Shown one piece after another: positions 1 to 6,547 of a stretch of 11,187 nt of DNA. This DNA is from Pseudomonadota bacterium. Lineage in GTDB: Bacteria > Pseudomonadota > Gammaproteobacteria > Steroidobacterales > Steroidobacteraceae. The stretch is from positions 1 to 11,187 of the forward strand of contig JAJZLX010000227.1 in the NCBI GenBank assembly GCA_021850555.1, given 5' to 3'. The translations under genes and the position numbers were made by a program. The notes beneath the pieces were generated by a model. The model made no database searches, was not told the DNA's origin, and saw only the letters and a program-made list of their open reading frames with translations. Positions within the stretch are counted from its first letter, which is position 1, and every line of letters starts with the position of its first letter.

Positions 1-136
1 ATACGTACAGCGCGCCCGCCAGAACGTCCTGGCGCATCGCCTTGCCCACCAAGCCGCGCAGCCCATCGATCCCCAGACGCCCATCGGTCACCCCAGTGCG
101 CAGGAACACCCGCGTCTGCTCGTTCAGGCCGAACAT
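1..136 (-). CDS. tnpB: IS66-family TnpB, 5' part only (cut by window edge)
   Basis: Reading the minus strand from the ATG at 136 gives 45 residues with the typical IS66 TnpB (Orf2) opening: an RVFLRTGVTD stretch followed by GIDGLRGLV and QDVLAGALYV. The family usually has VTDMRKGIDGL here; this copy has DGRLGIDGL, so the common M-R-K is replaced. TnpB is an accessory protein of about 110-120 residues required for transposition of IS66 elements together with TnpA and TnpC; its exact biochemical role is not settled. The start lies inside the end of the upstream tnpA gene (13-base overlap), the usual coupled arrangement. The rest of tnpB and any tnpC lie beyond the left edge, so integrity cannot be judged. 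Confidence 0.85.
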   Translation of the reverse strand, partial: MFGLNEQTRVFLRTGVTDGRLGIDGLRGLVGKAMRQDVLAGALYV

Positions 137-531
137 GCGCGCAGCTCCTTCAGCAGCAGCCCCACCCAGCGCACGTCTGCGCCAGAACCGGCGCGCACCT
201 CGAGCCCGTTCGCCAGCCGAATGCTCACCATGCCGCGTGCAGCGCCCGGCACCGCCTCGGCGGATATCTCGGCACCCAGCTCGGCAGGCAGCTCCACCAC
301 CGCCGGCCTCGCTGGCCTCGCTCCACGGCGCCGGGCCTGTCTCAGCCAATACGTCAACGTCGAGAGCGGCAGATCATGGCGCTCGCAGAATCGCCTCTGG
401 CTCAGGCTGCCGCGGGCGTACAGTGCCAGCAGTCGCTGCCGTTCCCTTGCCGAGCGATTACGCTGCCGCCGCCCTGACGTGCCGCCGCGAGAATCGCCCG
501 GCCGTCCCATCGATCTTGTCTTCGTACCCAT
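124..531 (-). CDS. tnpA: IS66-family TnpA accessory transposition protein
   Basis: This 135-residue basic protein has an N-terminal helix-turn-helix of the IS66 TnpA type (about residues 28-67: RERQRLLALYARGSLSQRRF, then STLTYWLRQARRR). A linker follows, then the family's short C-terminal beta region (about 98-128, MVSIRLANGLEV...DVRWVGLLLKEL). TnpA is thought to bind the IS DNA and, with TnpB, assist the DDE transposase TnpC. I chose the ATG at 531 because a GGAGG sits about 10 bases upstream of it; the ATG at 567 would add 12 residues but has no visible ribosome-binding site. The stop overlaps the tnpB start by 13 bases. Family assignment is firm; whether the element is still mobile is unknown because tnpC and both ends are not seen. 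Confidence 0.85.
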   Translation of the reverse strand: MGTKTRSMGRPGDSRGGTSGRRQRNRSARERQRLLALYARGSLSQRRFCERHDLPLSTLTYWLRQARRRGARPARPAVVELPAELGAEISAEAVPGAARGMVSIRLANGLEVRAGSGADVRWVGLLLKELRACSA

Positions 532-567
532 CGCGCAGATACCTCCGTCGGTAAACTGCGCGTTCAT

Positions 568-841
568 CTATCAGCATGGCCGCACGCCTTCCAGGCAGTA
601 CCCGGTGGGACGCTTTCCATTGAGTGCAATGCGCCCGGCTGGCGCCGCATTCGGGTACGTCGAGGACTCGGCTACTGCTGGACGTACTCCCCCCCCGGGG
701 TCAGCCGCCAAGCGGGTGGGTGCTACCGCCCCGAGGAAACTGACCTCCGGTCAGAATGCCGGAGCTTTCCGCGCGTCCGGTGCATCCCCGCACCGCCAAC
801 GCACCCGCCCAAGTCGCATCCCCTGCCCGGGGGAATGGACT
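568..841. other. Gene-poor stretch between IS66 tnpA and the HTH gene
   Basis: I see no convincing gene here. The IS66 element should end within this stretch, but I could not find a GTAAGC-like IS66 terminal repeat, so the boundary is unplaced. Small structures present are a 7-bp inverted repeat GTACGTC/GACGTAC at 655-661 and 681-687, an 8-C run joined to GGGG at 689-700, and a compact dyad CTGACC-TCC-GGTCAG at 740-754. The last could be an operator for the HTH gene starting at 842, but that is only a guess from position. Confidence 0.4.
740..754. repeat. Perfect 6-bp dyad upstream of the HTH gene
   Basis: CTGACC and GGTCAG are exact inverted copies separated by three bases. The dyad lies about 90 bases upstream of the excisionase-like gene, so it may be a regulatory site; alternatively it is chance in GC-rich DNA. 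No T-run follows on either strand, so it is not an obvious intrinsic terminator. Confidence 0.3.
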
Positions 842-1066
842 ATGGACCGATCCGTAACGCTTTCGGAGACTGAACTGGCCGCGCTCATCGAGCGTGCCGT
901 AGCATGCGCACTCGCCCAGCGACCCGTGGCAAGCACCCTGACCCTGGAGCAGGCCGGGGAGATCCTCGGCGTCTCCTCGCGCACAGTGCGCCGGATGCAG
1001 CCACCGTTCGTCGCGGCGAACCGCATCCCCTACTCCTGGGTCGCGGAGCGGCTATCATCCAGGTGA
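842..1066 (+). CDS. Small excisionase-like / MerR-type helix-turn-helix protein
   Basis: The 74-residue product has an acidic N-terminal helix (residues 8-26, SETELAALIERAVACALAQ) and then a winged-helix core of the excisionase/HTH_17 type at about 33-70. In it, TLEQAGEILGVSSRTVRRM is the helix-turn-helix and the following residues to YSWVAERL match the wing and closing helix. Such proteins act as Xis directionality factors or as small regulators in plasmids and integrative elements. The ATG at 842 follows a GGGGGA at a good distance; the same frame is open much further upstream but without recognisable protein. No integrase is in the window, so a role in excision is not shown. Two cysteines or other special motifs are not apparent. 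It could equally be a plasmid copy-number or transfer regulator. Confidence 0.7.
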   Translation: MDRSVTLSETELAALIERAVACALAQRPVASTLTLEQAGEILGVSSRTVRRMQPPFVAANRIPYSWVAERLSSR

Positions 1067-1150
1067 TCGCTCCGCCACTGCATCATCCGCCGCTGTTCGT
1101 CGAGGCACTGCACCCCAGGGGTACGTCTCACGGACTTGATCCGTCAACCC

Positions 1151-1858
1151 TCAGACGTTTACCTCGATGCCCAACGGGGCGAAAAACCCCCGGGCTCCGG
1201 ATCGGGTCACCCGTAGAGCGCGGCTGGTGAGATCTTTCCGCACCCATTTGCGCCGTTCCGCCATCGTCAGCAGTGCAGCACCAACGGCGCCGCCCAGATG
1301 CGGCCGCCGTTCGCTCCAGTCGATGCAGGCGCATGCCAACCGCCGGCGAGCGGCATATAACGACTCCACATCGATGCCGAGAACAGAGAGCTCCCGTGCA
1401 CCTCGACTTGCGAGCTCATAACCCGAGTTCTTTCCTGCACCTGCTGTGATCCATTCCTGCTCGAGTAACCGATCGTGCAGCGCGACGGCCAGCGTTCCCG
1501 CCATGTGGTCGTAGCAGGTCCGCGCCCACCGCAGCCGCTCGGGAGCGGGGGATACGAAAGCTTTTGTCCGCGGGTCGGACACCACCATCAATGCCTCGAG
1601 CGCCGCCGCCACCTGCGCGTTCCCGAGACTGTAATACCGATGCCTACCCTGCGCACTTGCGGTAACGAGCCCGCAGCGCTTCAAGTGCGCCAGATGAACG
1701 CTTGCCGTCGATGGAGCAATCTCCGCCAGCACGGCGAGTTCCGTACTCGTGCGCGCCCGTCCATCCATTAGTGAGCACAGCATTCGGGCGCGAGCGCGTT
1801 CGGCAATTGCACCTGCCACAACAGCGACGGCAGCGCCGGGAGCAGTGTCTGCATCCAT
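1151..1858 (-). CDS. ArsR-type winged-helix regulator with long C-terminal domain
   Basis: The 235-residue protein has an ArsR/SmtB-like winged helix at about residues 8-82: ARARMLCSLMDGRARTSTELA, then the recognition helix region APSTASVHLAHLKRCGLV and the wing GRHRYYSLGN. The C-terminal half (105-230) belongs to a conserved extension found in a subset of these proteins, with an RTCYDHMAG motif (Cys115) and a CACIDWSERRPHLGG motif (Cys176, Cys178). The N-terminal half lacks the classic metal-binding ELCVCD motif, so small-molecule or redox sensing is more likely than arsenic sensing; this is inference. The ATG at 1858 is chosen because it places the HTH at the normal distance; a longer reading to 1987 would run into the divergent gene. 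It is divergent from the hydrolase/ABM operon, its probable target. Confidence 0.85.
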   Translation of the reverse strand: MDADTAPGAAVAVVAGAIAERARARMLCSLMDGRARTSTELAVLAEIAPSTASVHLAHLKRCGLVTASAQGRHRYYSLGNAQVAAALEALMVVSDPRTKAFVSPAPERLRWARTCYDHMAGTLAVALHDRLLEQEWITAGAGKNSGYELASRGARELSVLGIDVESLYAARRRLACACIDWSERRPHLGGAVGAALLTMAERRKWVRKDLTSRALRVTRSGARGFFAPLGIEVNV

Positions 1859-1874
1859 AGTTTGATGGTAAGCG

Positions 1875-1917
1875 AAGTGAATCCGGTGATCAATCGATAT
1901 CGTTGGGCCAAGTGAAT
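1875..1917. promoter_or_regulatory. Candidate operator region between the ArsR gene and the hydrolase gene
   Basis: The 82-base divergent spacer contains a perfect 8-bp palindrome CGATATCG (1895-1902) with partly matching flanks, bracketed by an 8-base direct repeat AAGTGAAT at 1875-1882 and 1910-1917. An ArsR-type dimer would be expected to bind an AT-containing dyad here and control both directions. The repeats are seen directly; the regulatory role is inferred from position only. Confidence 0.4.
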
Positions 1918-1940
1918 TCGATTGAGGAGAACGCACCGCG

Positions 1941-2921
1941 ATGTCCGAACAACAGCGACTCGATCCGACGGAAGAACATTTCCACATCGAAGGGCCGCTG
2001 CCAGGGTTGAGGCTTTTTCTCCGCAGACTGCAAGCGACGCGAGTTCCGCGCGCGCGTGCTTTTCCAGTGCTTTACGTCCATGGCGCAACTTTCCCTTCGG
2101 GCCTCTCGGTCGCGTACCGATTCGCGGGTCGGTCCTGGCGTGATGCTCTGTGCGACGCCGGATTCAACGTCTGGACGCTCGACTTCTACGGGTTCGGAGG
2201 GTCGGACCGCTATCCGGAGCTCGACGAGGCGGCAGACCACCACTCCCCGTTGTGCATCGCGTCAGACGCGGCGGAGCAGTTGAATGCCGGGGTGCGTTTC
2301 ATCTTGGAGCACGAGGGTGTCGAACGCGTATCCGTCATCTCGCATTCCTGGGGCTCGATGCCAGCGGGCATTGTCGCCTCGACTCATCCCACCCTCATTG
2401 AGCGTTGGGCCTTGTTCGCCCCGATCGGGCGCAGAGGACCCCGCCGGTACGAGCAGCCGCCCAAGCTGCCGGCGTGGCGTCTGGTAAGCCTGGACGATCA
2501 GTGGGCGCGTTTCATCGAGGACGTGCCGCCGAACGAGGCGCCTGTCCTTTCGAGGCGCGAATTTGAGCCCTGGGGTGAAGCGTATCTGGACAGCGATCCG
2601 GAGAGCCGCATGCGCAATCCCCCCGCGGTGAAGGTTCCGCTCGGACCCTTCAGTGACATCTTGCGCGCTTGGCACGGCGTACTACCCTACGATCCCGCTC
2701 GAGTCGAGGCCACGATCGCGATTCTCCGGGGCGCGTGGGATGGCCTGTTGCCCGATGACGAGTCGCGAGCCTTATTCGATTCGTTCTCTCCCGCTTCGAA
2801 CAAGCGCGACGTGAAGATCGGACGCGGCACCCACCTGATGCACCTTGAGACGATGCGCCACGCTCTGTGGCGCGAGAGCGTAGCCTTCCTGCTGGACGAT
2901 GACGCCGTCCCGCCTCCTTGA
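1941..2921 (+). CDS. Alpha/beta-fold hydrolase
   Basis: The 326-residue protein has alpha/beta-hydrolase landmarks in order: an oxyanion-hole strand FPVLYVHGAT (42-50); the DFYGFGGSD loop (81-89); a nucleophile elbow SHSWGS with Ser136 (first glycine of G-x-S-x-G replaced by serine); a cap region about 165-250; the acid in RGAWDGLLP (Asp267); and the catalytic histidine in GTHLMH (His298). No signal peptide is seen, so it is likely cytoplasmic. The ATG at 1941 is preceded by GAGGAGA at about 10 bases. The gene is followed after 38 bases by the ABM-family gene on the same strand, an apparent operon controlled by the divergent ArsR-type gene. Ester, lactone or C-C bond hydrolysis of an aromatic or polyketide-like compound is possible; the substrate is unknown. 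Confidence 0.85.
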   Translation: MSEQQRLDPTEEHFHIEGPLPGLRLFLRRLQATRVPRARAFPVLYVHGATFPSGLSVAYRFAGRSWRDALCDAGFNVWTLDFYGFGGSDRYPELDEAADHHSPLCIASDAAEQLNAGVRFILEHEGVERVSVISHSWGSMPAGIVASTHPTLIERWALFAPIGRRGPRRYEQPPKLPAWRLVSLDDQWARFIEDVPPNEAPVLSRREFEPWGEAYLDSDPESRMRNPPAVKVPLGPFSDILRAWHGVLPYDPARVEATIAILRGAWDGLLPDDESRALFDSFSPASNKRDVKIGRGTHLMHLETMRHALWRESVAFLLDDDAVPPP

Positions 2922-2959
2922 GTCCTCTGGAAGATGCCTGTGTTCTGATGGAGCAAAAC

Positions 2960-3631
2960 ATGTTCTCGGTCATATTCGAAGTAGAGCCGAAGCGCGAGCG
3001 CTTCGACGAGTACCTGAGGCTCGCGAAGGAGTTAAAGCCCATTCTGGAAAGCATGGCCGGTTTCGTCGACAACGAGCGTTTCGAGAGCAGGGTGAGAGAC
3101 GGACGGATCCTGTCCCACTCGACCTGGCGCGACGAGAAGTCGCTCGTCCGCTGGCGCACCGAAGGCCGCCATTACGCGGTGCAGAAGCTTGGCCGCAGCC
3201 GCGTCTTCGAGGACTATCACCTCAGGGTCGGCGACGTGGTCTTCGACAGCGCTCCGACGGGGGCTGCGCCGGTTCGAGAGCTGCGGTTCGACGAGACTGA
3301 AATCGGGCACGCCAAGTATGTGACGCTCACCGAGCTGATACCCGATGCGAATGTGATTTCGGATCTTGCTCCCGACCAGGTTCTCGCGCTCGTCAATCTC
3401 AAGCCGGACGCACCGGGACTCTCCGACCAAGACGTATTCGCAAGCATCTACCACCCCGGCAAGTTCGCGATTCTTGCATCCTGGCGGACCCGACCGGACG
3501 CCGAGGGCTCGAGGCCGAGCGTCACGCCTGGCGTCAAACACATCCGCCACCGTGTGATCCGGATCGTCCGCGACTACGGGATGTTCGATCGCCGGGAAGC
3601 GCCGCAATTCTTTCCGGAGGCGCGGCGATGA
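2960..3631 (+). CDS. Two-domain antibiotic-biosynthesis-monooxygenase (ABM) family protein
   Basis: The 223-residue product opens with an ABM ferredoxin-like domain (residues 2-90): MFSVIFEVEP, then FVDNERFESR, the strand LSHSTWRDEKSLVRWRTEG and FEDYHLRVGD. A second half (about 118-210) has a similar outline, with ILASWRTR around residues 171-178 and ending in RIVRDYGMFDRREAP, so the protein looks like a fused pair of ABM-type halves. Typical single ABM proteins are about 100 residues and dimerise; fusion would give an intramolecular dimer. Members include cofactor-free quinol monooxygenases and heme-degrading enzymes, but many have no known reaction. The ATG at 2960 is chosen for the GGAG six bases upstream; ATG 2948 and TTG 2918 are alternatives. 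It follows the hydrolase gene closely, which suggests joint action on one substrate. Confidence 0.8.
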   Translation: MFSVIFEVEPKRERFDEYLRLAKELKPILESMAGFVDNERFESRVRDGRILSHSTWRDEKSLVRWRTEGRHYAVQKLGRSRVFEDYHLRVGDVVFDSAPTGAAPVRELRFDETEIGHAKYVTLTELIPDANVISDLAPDQVLALVNLKPDAPGLSDQDVFASIYHPGKFAILASWRTRPDAEGSRPSVTPGVKHIRHRVIRIVRDYGMFDRREAPQFFPEARR

Positions 3632-3960
3632 CAGTGAGTGGTGGCGCGCAACCCTGGCCTCGGTTCCGTCCCGATTCGCCCTTATCATGGTCGGCGAACA
3701 GCCACGGAAAACGGCCACACACTGATCCGAATCCCGCAGACGGATCATTCAGCGCGGATGTGAGCAAACTGCTGCGCGTGCATGGCGGACTCGCGATCCA
3801 GCATGCGCTTCGCTGCGGTTGAGGAATTCTTGCCCAAAACCAGACCCGAATTGTTTGAGGCCGCGCGCCGGCCCTCCGGAAGAGGGCCGCTTCTTTCCTA
3901 TCCGCGTTTTCGCCACGTCGGAAGGAGCGGTTGATCTTCTTCATTGGAGCGGTACCGGCC
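3632..3960. other. Gene-poor stretch after the ABM gene
   Basis: Between the ABM gene and the convergent LysR gene there is no recognisable gene. A 64-codon reading frame starts at 3628 with an ATGA overlap of the ABM stop and ends at 3822, but its translation is low in hydrophobic core pattern and matches nothing I know; I regard it as doubtful. A hairpin at 3870-3888 is listed separately as a terminator. Confidence 0.4.
3870..3897 (+). terminator. Probable intrinsic terminator of the hydrolase/ABM operon
   Basis: GGCCCTC (3870-3876) pairs perfectly with GAGGGCC (3882-3888) around a five-base loop CGGAA, followed by the pyrimidine-rich GCTTCTTTCC. The T-tract is interrupted, so termination may be partial. 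On the minus strand no T-run follows, so it points to the rightward operon rather than the LysR gene. Confidence 0.5.
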
Positions 3961-4857
3961 TCACAGCGCCTCGCGCTTCAATGCGTCCGCGAGGAAATCG
4001 ACGAAGCTTCGGACCTTCGCTGACAAGTGCTTGCGATGCGGATAGACGGCGAAGATCCCAAGCTCCCCGGCCTCGTAACCGCCAAGCAGCGGCACCAGGC
4101 GTTGCGCCGCGATGTCATCCCGCACGAGAAAGTTCGGCTGCAGCATCACGCCGTGACCCGCGAGCGCCATCGCCCTGAGGATGCTGCCGTTATTGGCCCG
4201 CACCACCGGCTTGATCCGCACCGTTTGCACCTGTCCGGATTTCCGGGTGAAGCGCCATTCCTCTCCCGTTCCCCAGTAGGTGTAACCCAGGCACTCGTGG
4301 TGCTCGAGGTCGGCGGGACGGCGTGGCGTGCCGCGTCGCTCGAGATAGCCGGGCGCGGCACAGAGCACCATCCGGGTGACGGCCAGCGGCCTCGCGACGA
4401 GACTCGAATCGGGCAGCCGCCCGATGCGGACCGCGAGGTCGAAACCCTCTTCCACGAGATCGATCACGCGGTCGTTGAGCGCCAGATCCATTTGTACTTC
4501 GGGGTAGCGCTCCCGGTAGCGCGCGATGAGCGGCCCGAGATGTGAGCTTCCGAAGAACACCGGGGCGCTGAGGCGAAGCACCCCGCGCGGCCTTTGCACG
4601 AGATCGCCAACCGAGGACTCGAGGCTCGCCAAATCGGCGAGGAGAGCATTGCAGCCCTCGAGATACGCCGCACCCGCCTCGGTGAGACTCACCCGGCGCG
4701 TCGTGCGATTCAGCAGCAGCACCCCGAGCCGACCCTCCAGGCTCGCGACGTGCTTGGTGGCGGCCGAGCGGGCGAGATCCAGCTGGTCGGCCGCCGCCGC
4801 GAAGCTGCCGAGCTCGGCCACTTTCGCGAAGACGCGCATGCTGGTCACGGTATCCAT
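3961..4857 (-). CDS. LysR-family transcriptional regulator (module ii)
   Basis: The 298-residue protein has the standard LysR layout. An N-terminal winged helix-turn-helix (residues 1-60) reads MRVFAKVAELGSFAAAADQL, then SAATKHVASLEGRLGVLLLNRTTR split over the recognition helix and wing; a linker helix runs to about 88. The substrate-binding domain (90-295) begins GVLRLSAPVFFG and includes DLAVRIGRLPDSSLVARPL and a GHGVMLQPNFLV loop. It looks like the CrgA/AaeR-type subgroup by that VRIG...SSLVARPL pattern. I chose ATG 4857 because it places the HTH at the usual distance; the ATG at 4884 would put the start inside the operator. It is divergent from the F420-reductase-like/DoxX operon with a clear T-N11-A dyad between them, so that operon is the probable target, alongside its own gene. 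Confidence 0.92.
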   Translation of the reverse strand: MDTVTSMRVFAKVAELGSFAAAADQLDLARSAATKHVASLEGRLGVLLLNRTTRRVSLTEAGAAYLEGCNALLADLASLESSVGDLVQRPRGVLRLSAPVFFGSSHLGPLIARYRERYPEVQMDLALNDRVIDLVEEGFDLAVRIGRLPDSSLVARPLAVTRMVLCAAPGYLERRGTPRRPADLEHHECLGYTYWGTGEEWRFTRKSGQVQTVRIKPVVRANNGSILRAMALAGHGVMLQPNFLVRDDIAAQRLVPLLGGYEAGELGIFAVYPHRKHLSAKVRSFVDFLADALKREAL

Positions 4858-4872
4858 TGCTGTTTCCAAGTA

Positions 4873-4908
4873 GTGAATAATCAATTCTTATTCTGCCACT
4901 TTATTCAC
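4873..4908. promoter_or_regulatory. LysR-type operator with three half-sites
   Basis: GAATAATCAATTCTTATTC (4875-4893) is a perfect dyad with a 7-base centre and contains T-N11-A (T4878, A4890), the signature of LysR-type recognition sites. A third half-site TTATTCAC at 4901-4908 is the exact inverse of GTGAATAA at 4873-4880 and sits 13 bases after the second half-site. It lies 16 bases upstream of the LysR start and about 100 bases upstream of the divergent operon. LysR tetramers commonly use a strong recognition site plus a neighbouring activation site, which this pattern fits. Confidence 0.7.
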
Positions 4909-5011
4909 GATACTCGAAATCGCATGCTTACCCCGAGCAGAGCTCCGGGGCACTCCGCGGCTTCTGCGTTTCGGTCCAACATCCATTGATACCGGGTCAT
5001 CAGGAGGCGCT

Positions 5012-5638
5012 ATGAGCATCGCGGTAATCGGTTCAGGCAACGTGGGCTCGGGGCTCGCCAACGTGCTGGGCAAGGCGGGATTCCAGGTCGTGATCGGCGC
5101 GCGCGAGGTCGCGAAAGCGAAGGATATCGCCAAGGCGCTTGGCGCCAACGTGTCGGCGGCGACGCTGAGGGAAGCCGCCGCCAGCGCGCGGATTCTCTTC
5201 CTCGCCGTGCCCTATGCGGAGGCGGCCTCGGCGCTCGCCCAGGCGGGGGACCTCCAGGGCAAGGTGATCGTCGATGTGACAAATCCGCTGACGCCCGACT
5301 ACATGGGGCTCACCCTCGGCCACACCACCTCGGCTGCCGAGCAGATCCAGAAGCTCGCCGCCGACGCCAGGGTGGTCAAGGCGTTCAACACCGTGTTCGC
5401 TCAAATCTATCCCGCCGGACCGCGGATCCACGATACCGCCGTGCCGGTCTTCATCGCAGGAGACGATGAGGCCGCGACGCGCGAGGTCGAGACGATCGCC
5501 GCGACCGCGGGGTTCGCCCCGATCGTGGTCGGGGCGCTCAAGTTCGCCCGCTACCTCGAGCCGCTCGCCGGCCTCAATGTCGTGCTCGGCTACGGCCGCG
5601 GCTGGGGTACCGCCATCGCGCCGGCGTGGCTGAAGTGA
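5012..5638 (+). CDS. NAD(P)-binding reductase-like protein (F420/NADP oxidoreductase family)
   Basis: The 208-residue protein begins with a Rossmann fold, MSIAVIGSGNVGSGLANVLG, with the GxGxxG glycines at 7, 9 and 12 and an arginine at 31 after strand 2 (VVIGAR), which favours NADP(H). Later landmarks are ILFLAVPY (61-68), VIVDVTNPLTP (85-95), a VVKAFNTVFA segment (121-130) typical of F420-dependent NADP reductase-like and NPCBM-like relatives, and a C-terminal helix ending GTAIAPAWLK. Members in bacteria without F420 probably use NADPH with other acceptors. AGGAGG lies about five bases before the ATG at 5012, so the start is secure. It is followed after 71 bases by doxX in the same direction and divergent from a LysR gene. 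A redox job linked to DoxX is inferred. Confidence 0.85.
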   Translation: MSIAVIGSGNVGSGLANVLGKAGFQVVIGAREVAKAKDIAKALGANVSAATLREAAASARILFLAVPYAEAASALAQAGDLQGKVIVDVTNPLTPDYMGLTLGHTTSAAEQIQKLAADARVVKAFNTVFAQIYPAGPRIHDTAVPVFIAGDDEAATREVETIAATAGFAPIVVGALKFARYLEPLAGLNVVLGYGRGWGTAIAPAWLK

Positions 5639-5709
5639 TGCGCACGAATCGGCCAAACGCCTCCGCGTGACTGCGTGCCACTCAACTGAAGCGATTCCAG
5701 GAGATAAAC

Positions 5710-6168
5710 ATGATCAATCAGTCGACCGCGCCATACGGCATCGCGCTGCTGCGCGTGAGCCTCGGTATTCTCTTTCTCGCGCACGTCGCCCTGAAGATAT
5801 TCGTCTTCACGGTGCCGGGGTTCATCGCCTACTTCGCCTCCCTCGGTCTGCCGGCGATAGCCGCGTATGGCGTGATCGCGCTCGAGCTCCTCGGCGGCCT
5901 TGCACTCGTGCTCGGCGTCTATGCGCCGTGGGCCGCCATCCCGCTCGCGATCGAGATGCTCGGTACCATCGTCATGGTGCACGGCCACAACGGCTGGCTG
6001 TTCACCAACCCCGGCGGCGGCTGGGAGTATCCGGCGTTCTGGGCCATCAGCCTCATCGCGCTGATGCTGCTCGGCGATGGGGCGTATGCGCTTCGTCCCG
6101 CGGCTTGGGGTGGAGTGCGGGCCGATAGGGCAGTTCGCGTCTGGAGTCTTTTCAAGCGCCGGCAGTGA
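5710..6168 (+). CDS. DoxX-family membrane protein
   Basis: The 152-residue protein has four hydrophobic helices, at about residues 8-30, 48-72, 75-93 and 106-125. DoxX-family landmarks are LLRVSLGILFLAHVALKI in helix 1, the ALELLGGLALVLG helix 2 and the AIEMLGTIVMVHGHNGW loop. DoxX proteins sit in the cytoplasmic membrane; characterised relatives are a thiosulfate:quinone oxidoreductase subunit in archaea and a mycobacterial partner of SodA, but most bacterial members have no proven reaction. AGGAGA lies about six bases before the ATG. The last 20 residues are basic and cytoplasmic-looking, longer than in many relatives. Downstream of the reductase-like gene, it may pass electrons between that enzyme and the quinone pool; this is inference. 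Confidence 0.88.
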   Translation: MINQSTAPYGIALLRVSLGILFLAHVALKIFVFTVPGFIAYFASLGLPAIAAYGVIALELLGGLALVLGVYAPWAAIPLAIEMLGTIVMVHGHNGWLFTNPGGGWEYPAFWAISLIALMLLGDGAYALRPAAWGGVRADRAVRVWSLFKRRQ

Positions 6169-6194
6169 CGGGAGTGAAGTCGCCCCCACTCCCG
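6169..6194 (+). terminator. Hairpin immediately after doxX
   Basis: An 8-bp perfect stem, CGGGAGTG (6169-6176) with CACTCCCG (6187-6194), encloses a ten-base loop and begins at the base after the stop codon. No T-run follows, so it is not a standard intrinsic terminator; it may instead protect the 3' end of the transcript or be a weak terminator. Confidence 0.35.
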
Positions 6195-6547
6195 CGGGGT
6201 GCCGGTTGCGAACGGACTGGCGCCGATCTCGAGTGGCTGCTTGCCTGGCCATTGCCGCCCAAGGAGATCATGTGGGCGAACGGCTGAAACGTTCGCCATG
6301 CGGCCCCCTGCGGAGCAGCCGAGTGCCGCCGCTCGTCGTACCCGCAGAAGGGCCGTTTGAGACGCCGCTTCGGTTGAATACCGACGATCGAGCCGGCGCC
6401 GCCTTGACCGACCGGAATTGGCCGCTCCGCGGCAAGGCCCAATTCGCCCATAGTTGTCCGATCGGCCAGGACTATGCGCTGCCGTGAGCATCATCCGGTG
6501 AAGTCCGAGCTCAGACCAATCCGTGAGGTCCGTTCTTGGCGCAAGGT
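6195..6547. other. Gene-free stretch between doxX and the second LysR gene
   Basis: I see no gene I can support in this stretch between convergent genes. The long readable frames on both strands look like GC-bias artefacts or very decayed coding sequence. A near-perfect inverted repeat at 6413-6446 (CGGAATTGGCC with GGCCCAATTCG, one base difference in spacing) is present and has no T-run. It may be an intergenic repeat type, but a second copy is not seen in the window. Confidence 0.4.

Noticed and set aside
1130..1144. Small inverted repeat ACGGA/TCCGT just after the ArsR-type gene
   Set aside because: Only a 5-bp stem with no T-run on either strand; too weak for a terminator call.
3032..3748. 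A 238-codon minus-strand frame opposite the ABM gene
   Set aside because: The plus strand encodes a clear ABM-type protein with a good ribosome-binding site; the minus frame is a shadow.
3628..3822. A 64-codon frame starting with an ATGA overlap of the ABM stop
   Set aside because: The overlap is attractive, but the translation has no recognisable motif or regular hydrophobic pattern, so I did not call it a gene.
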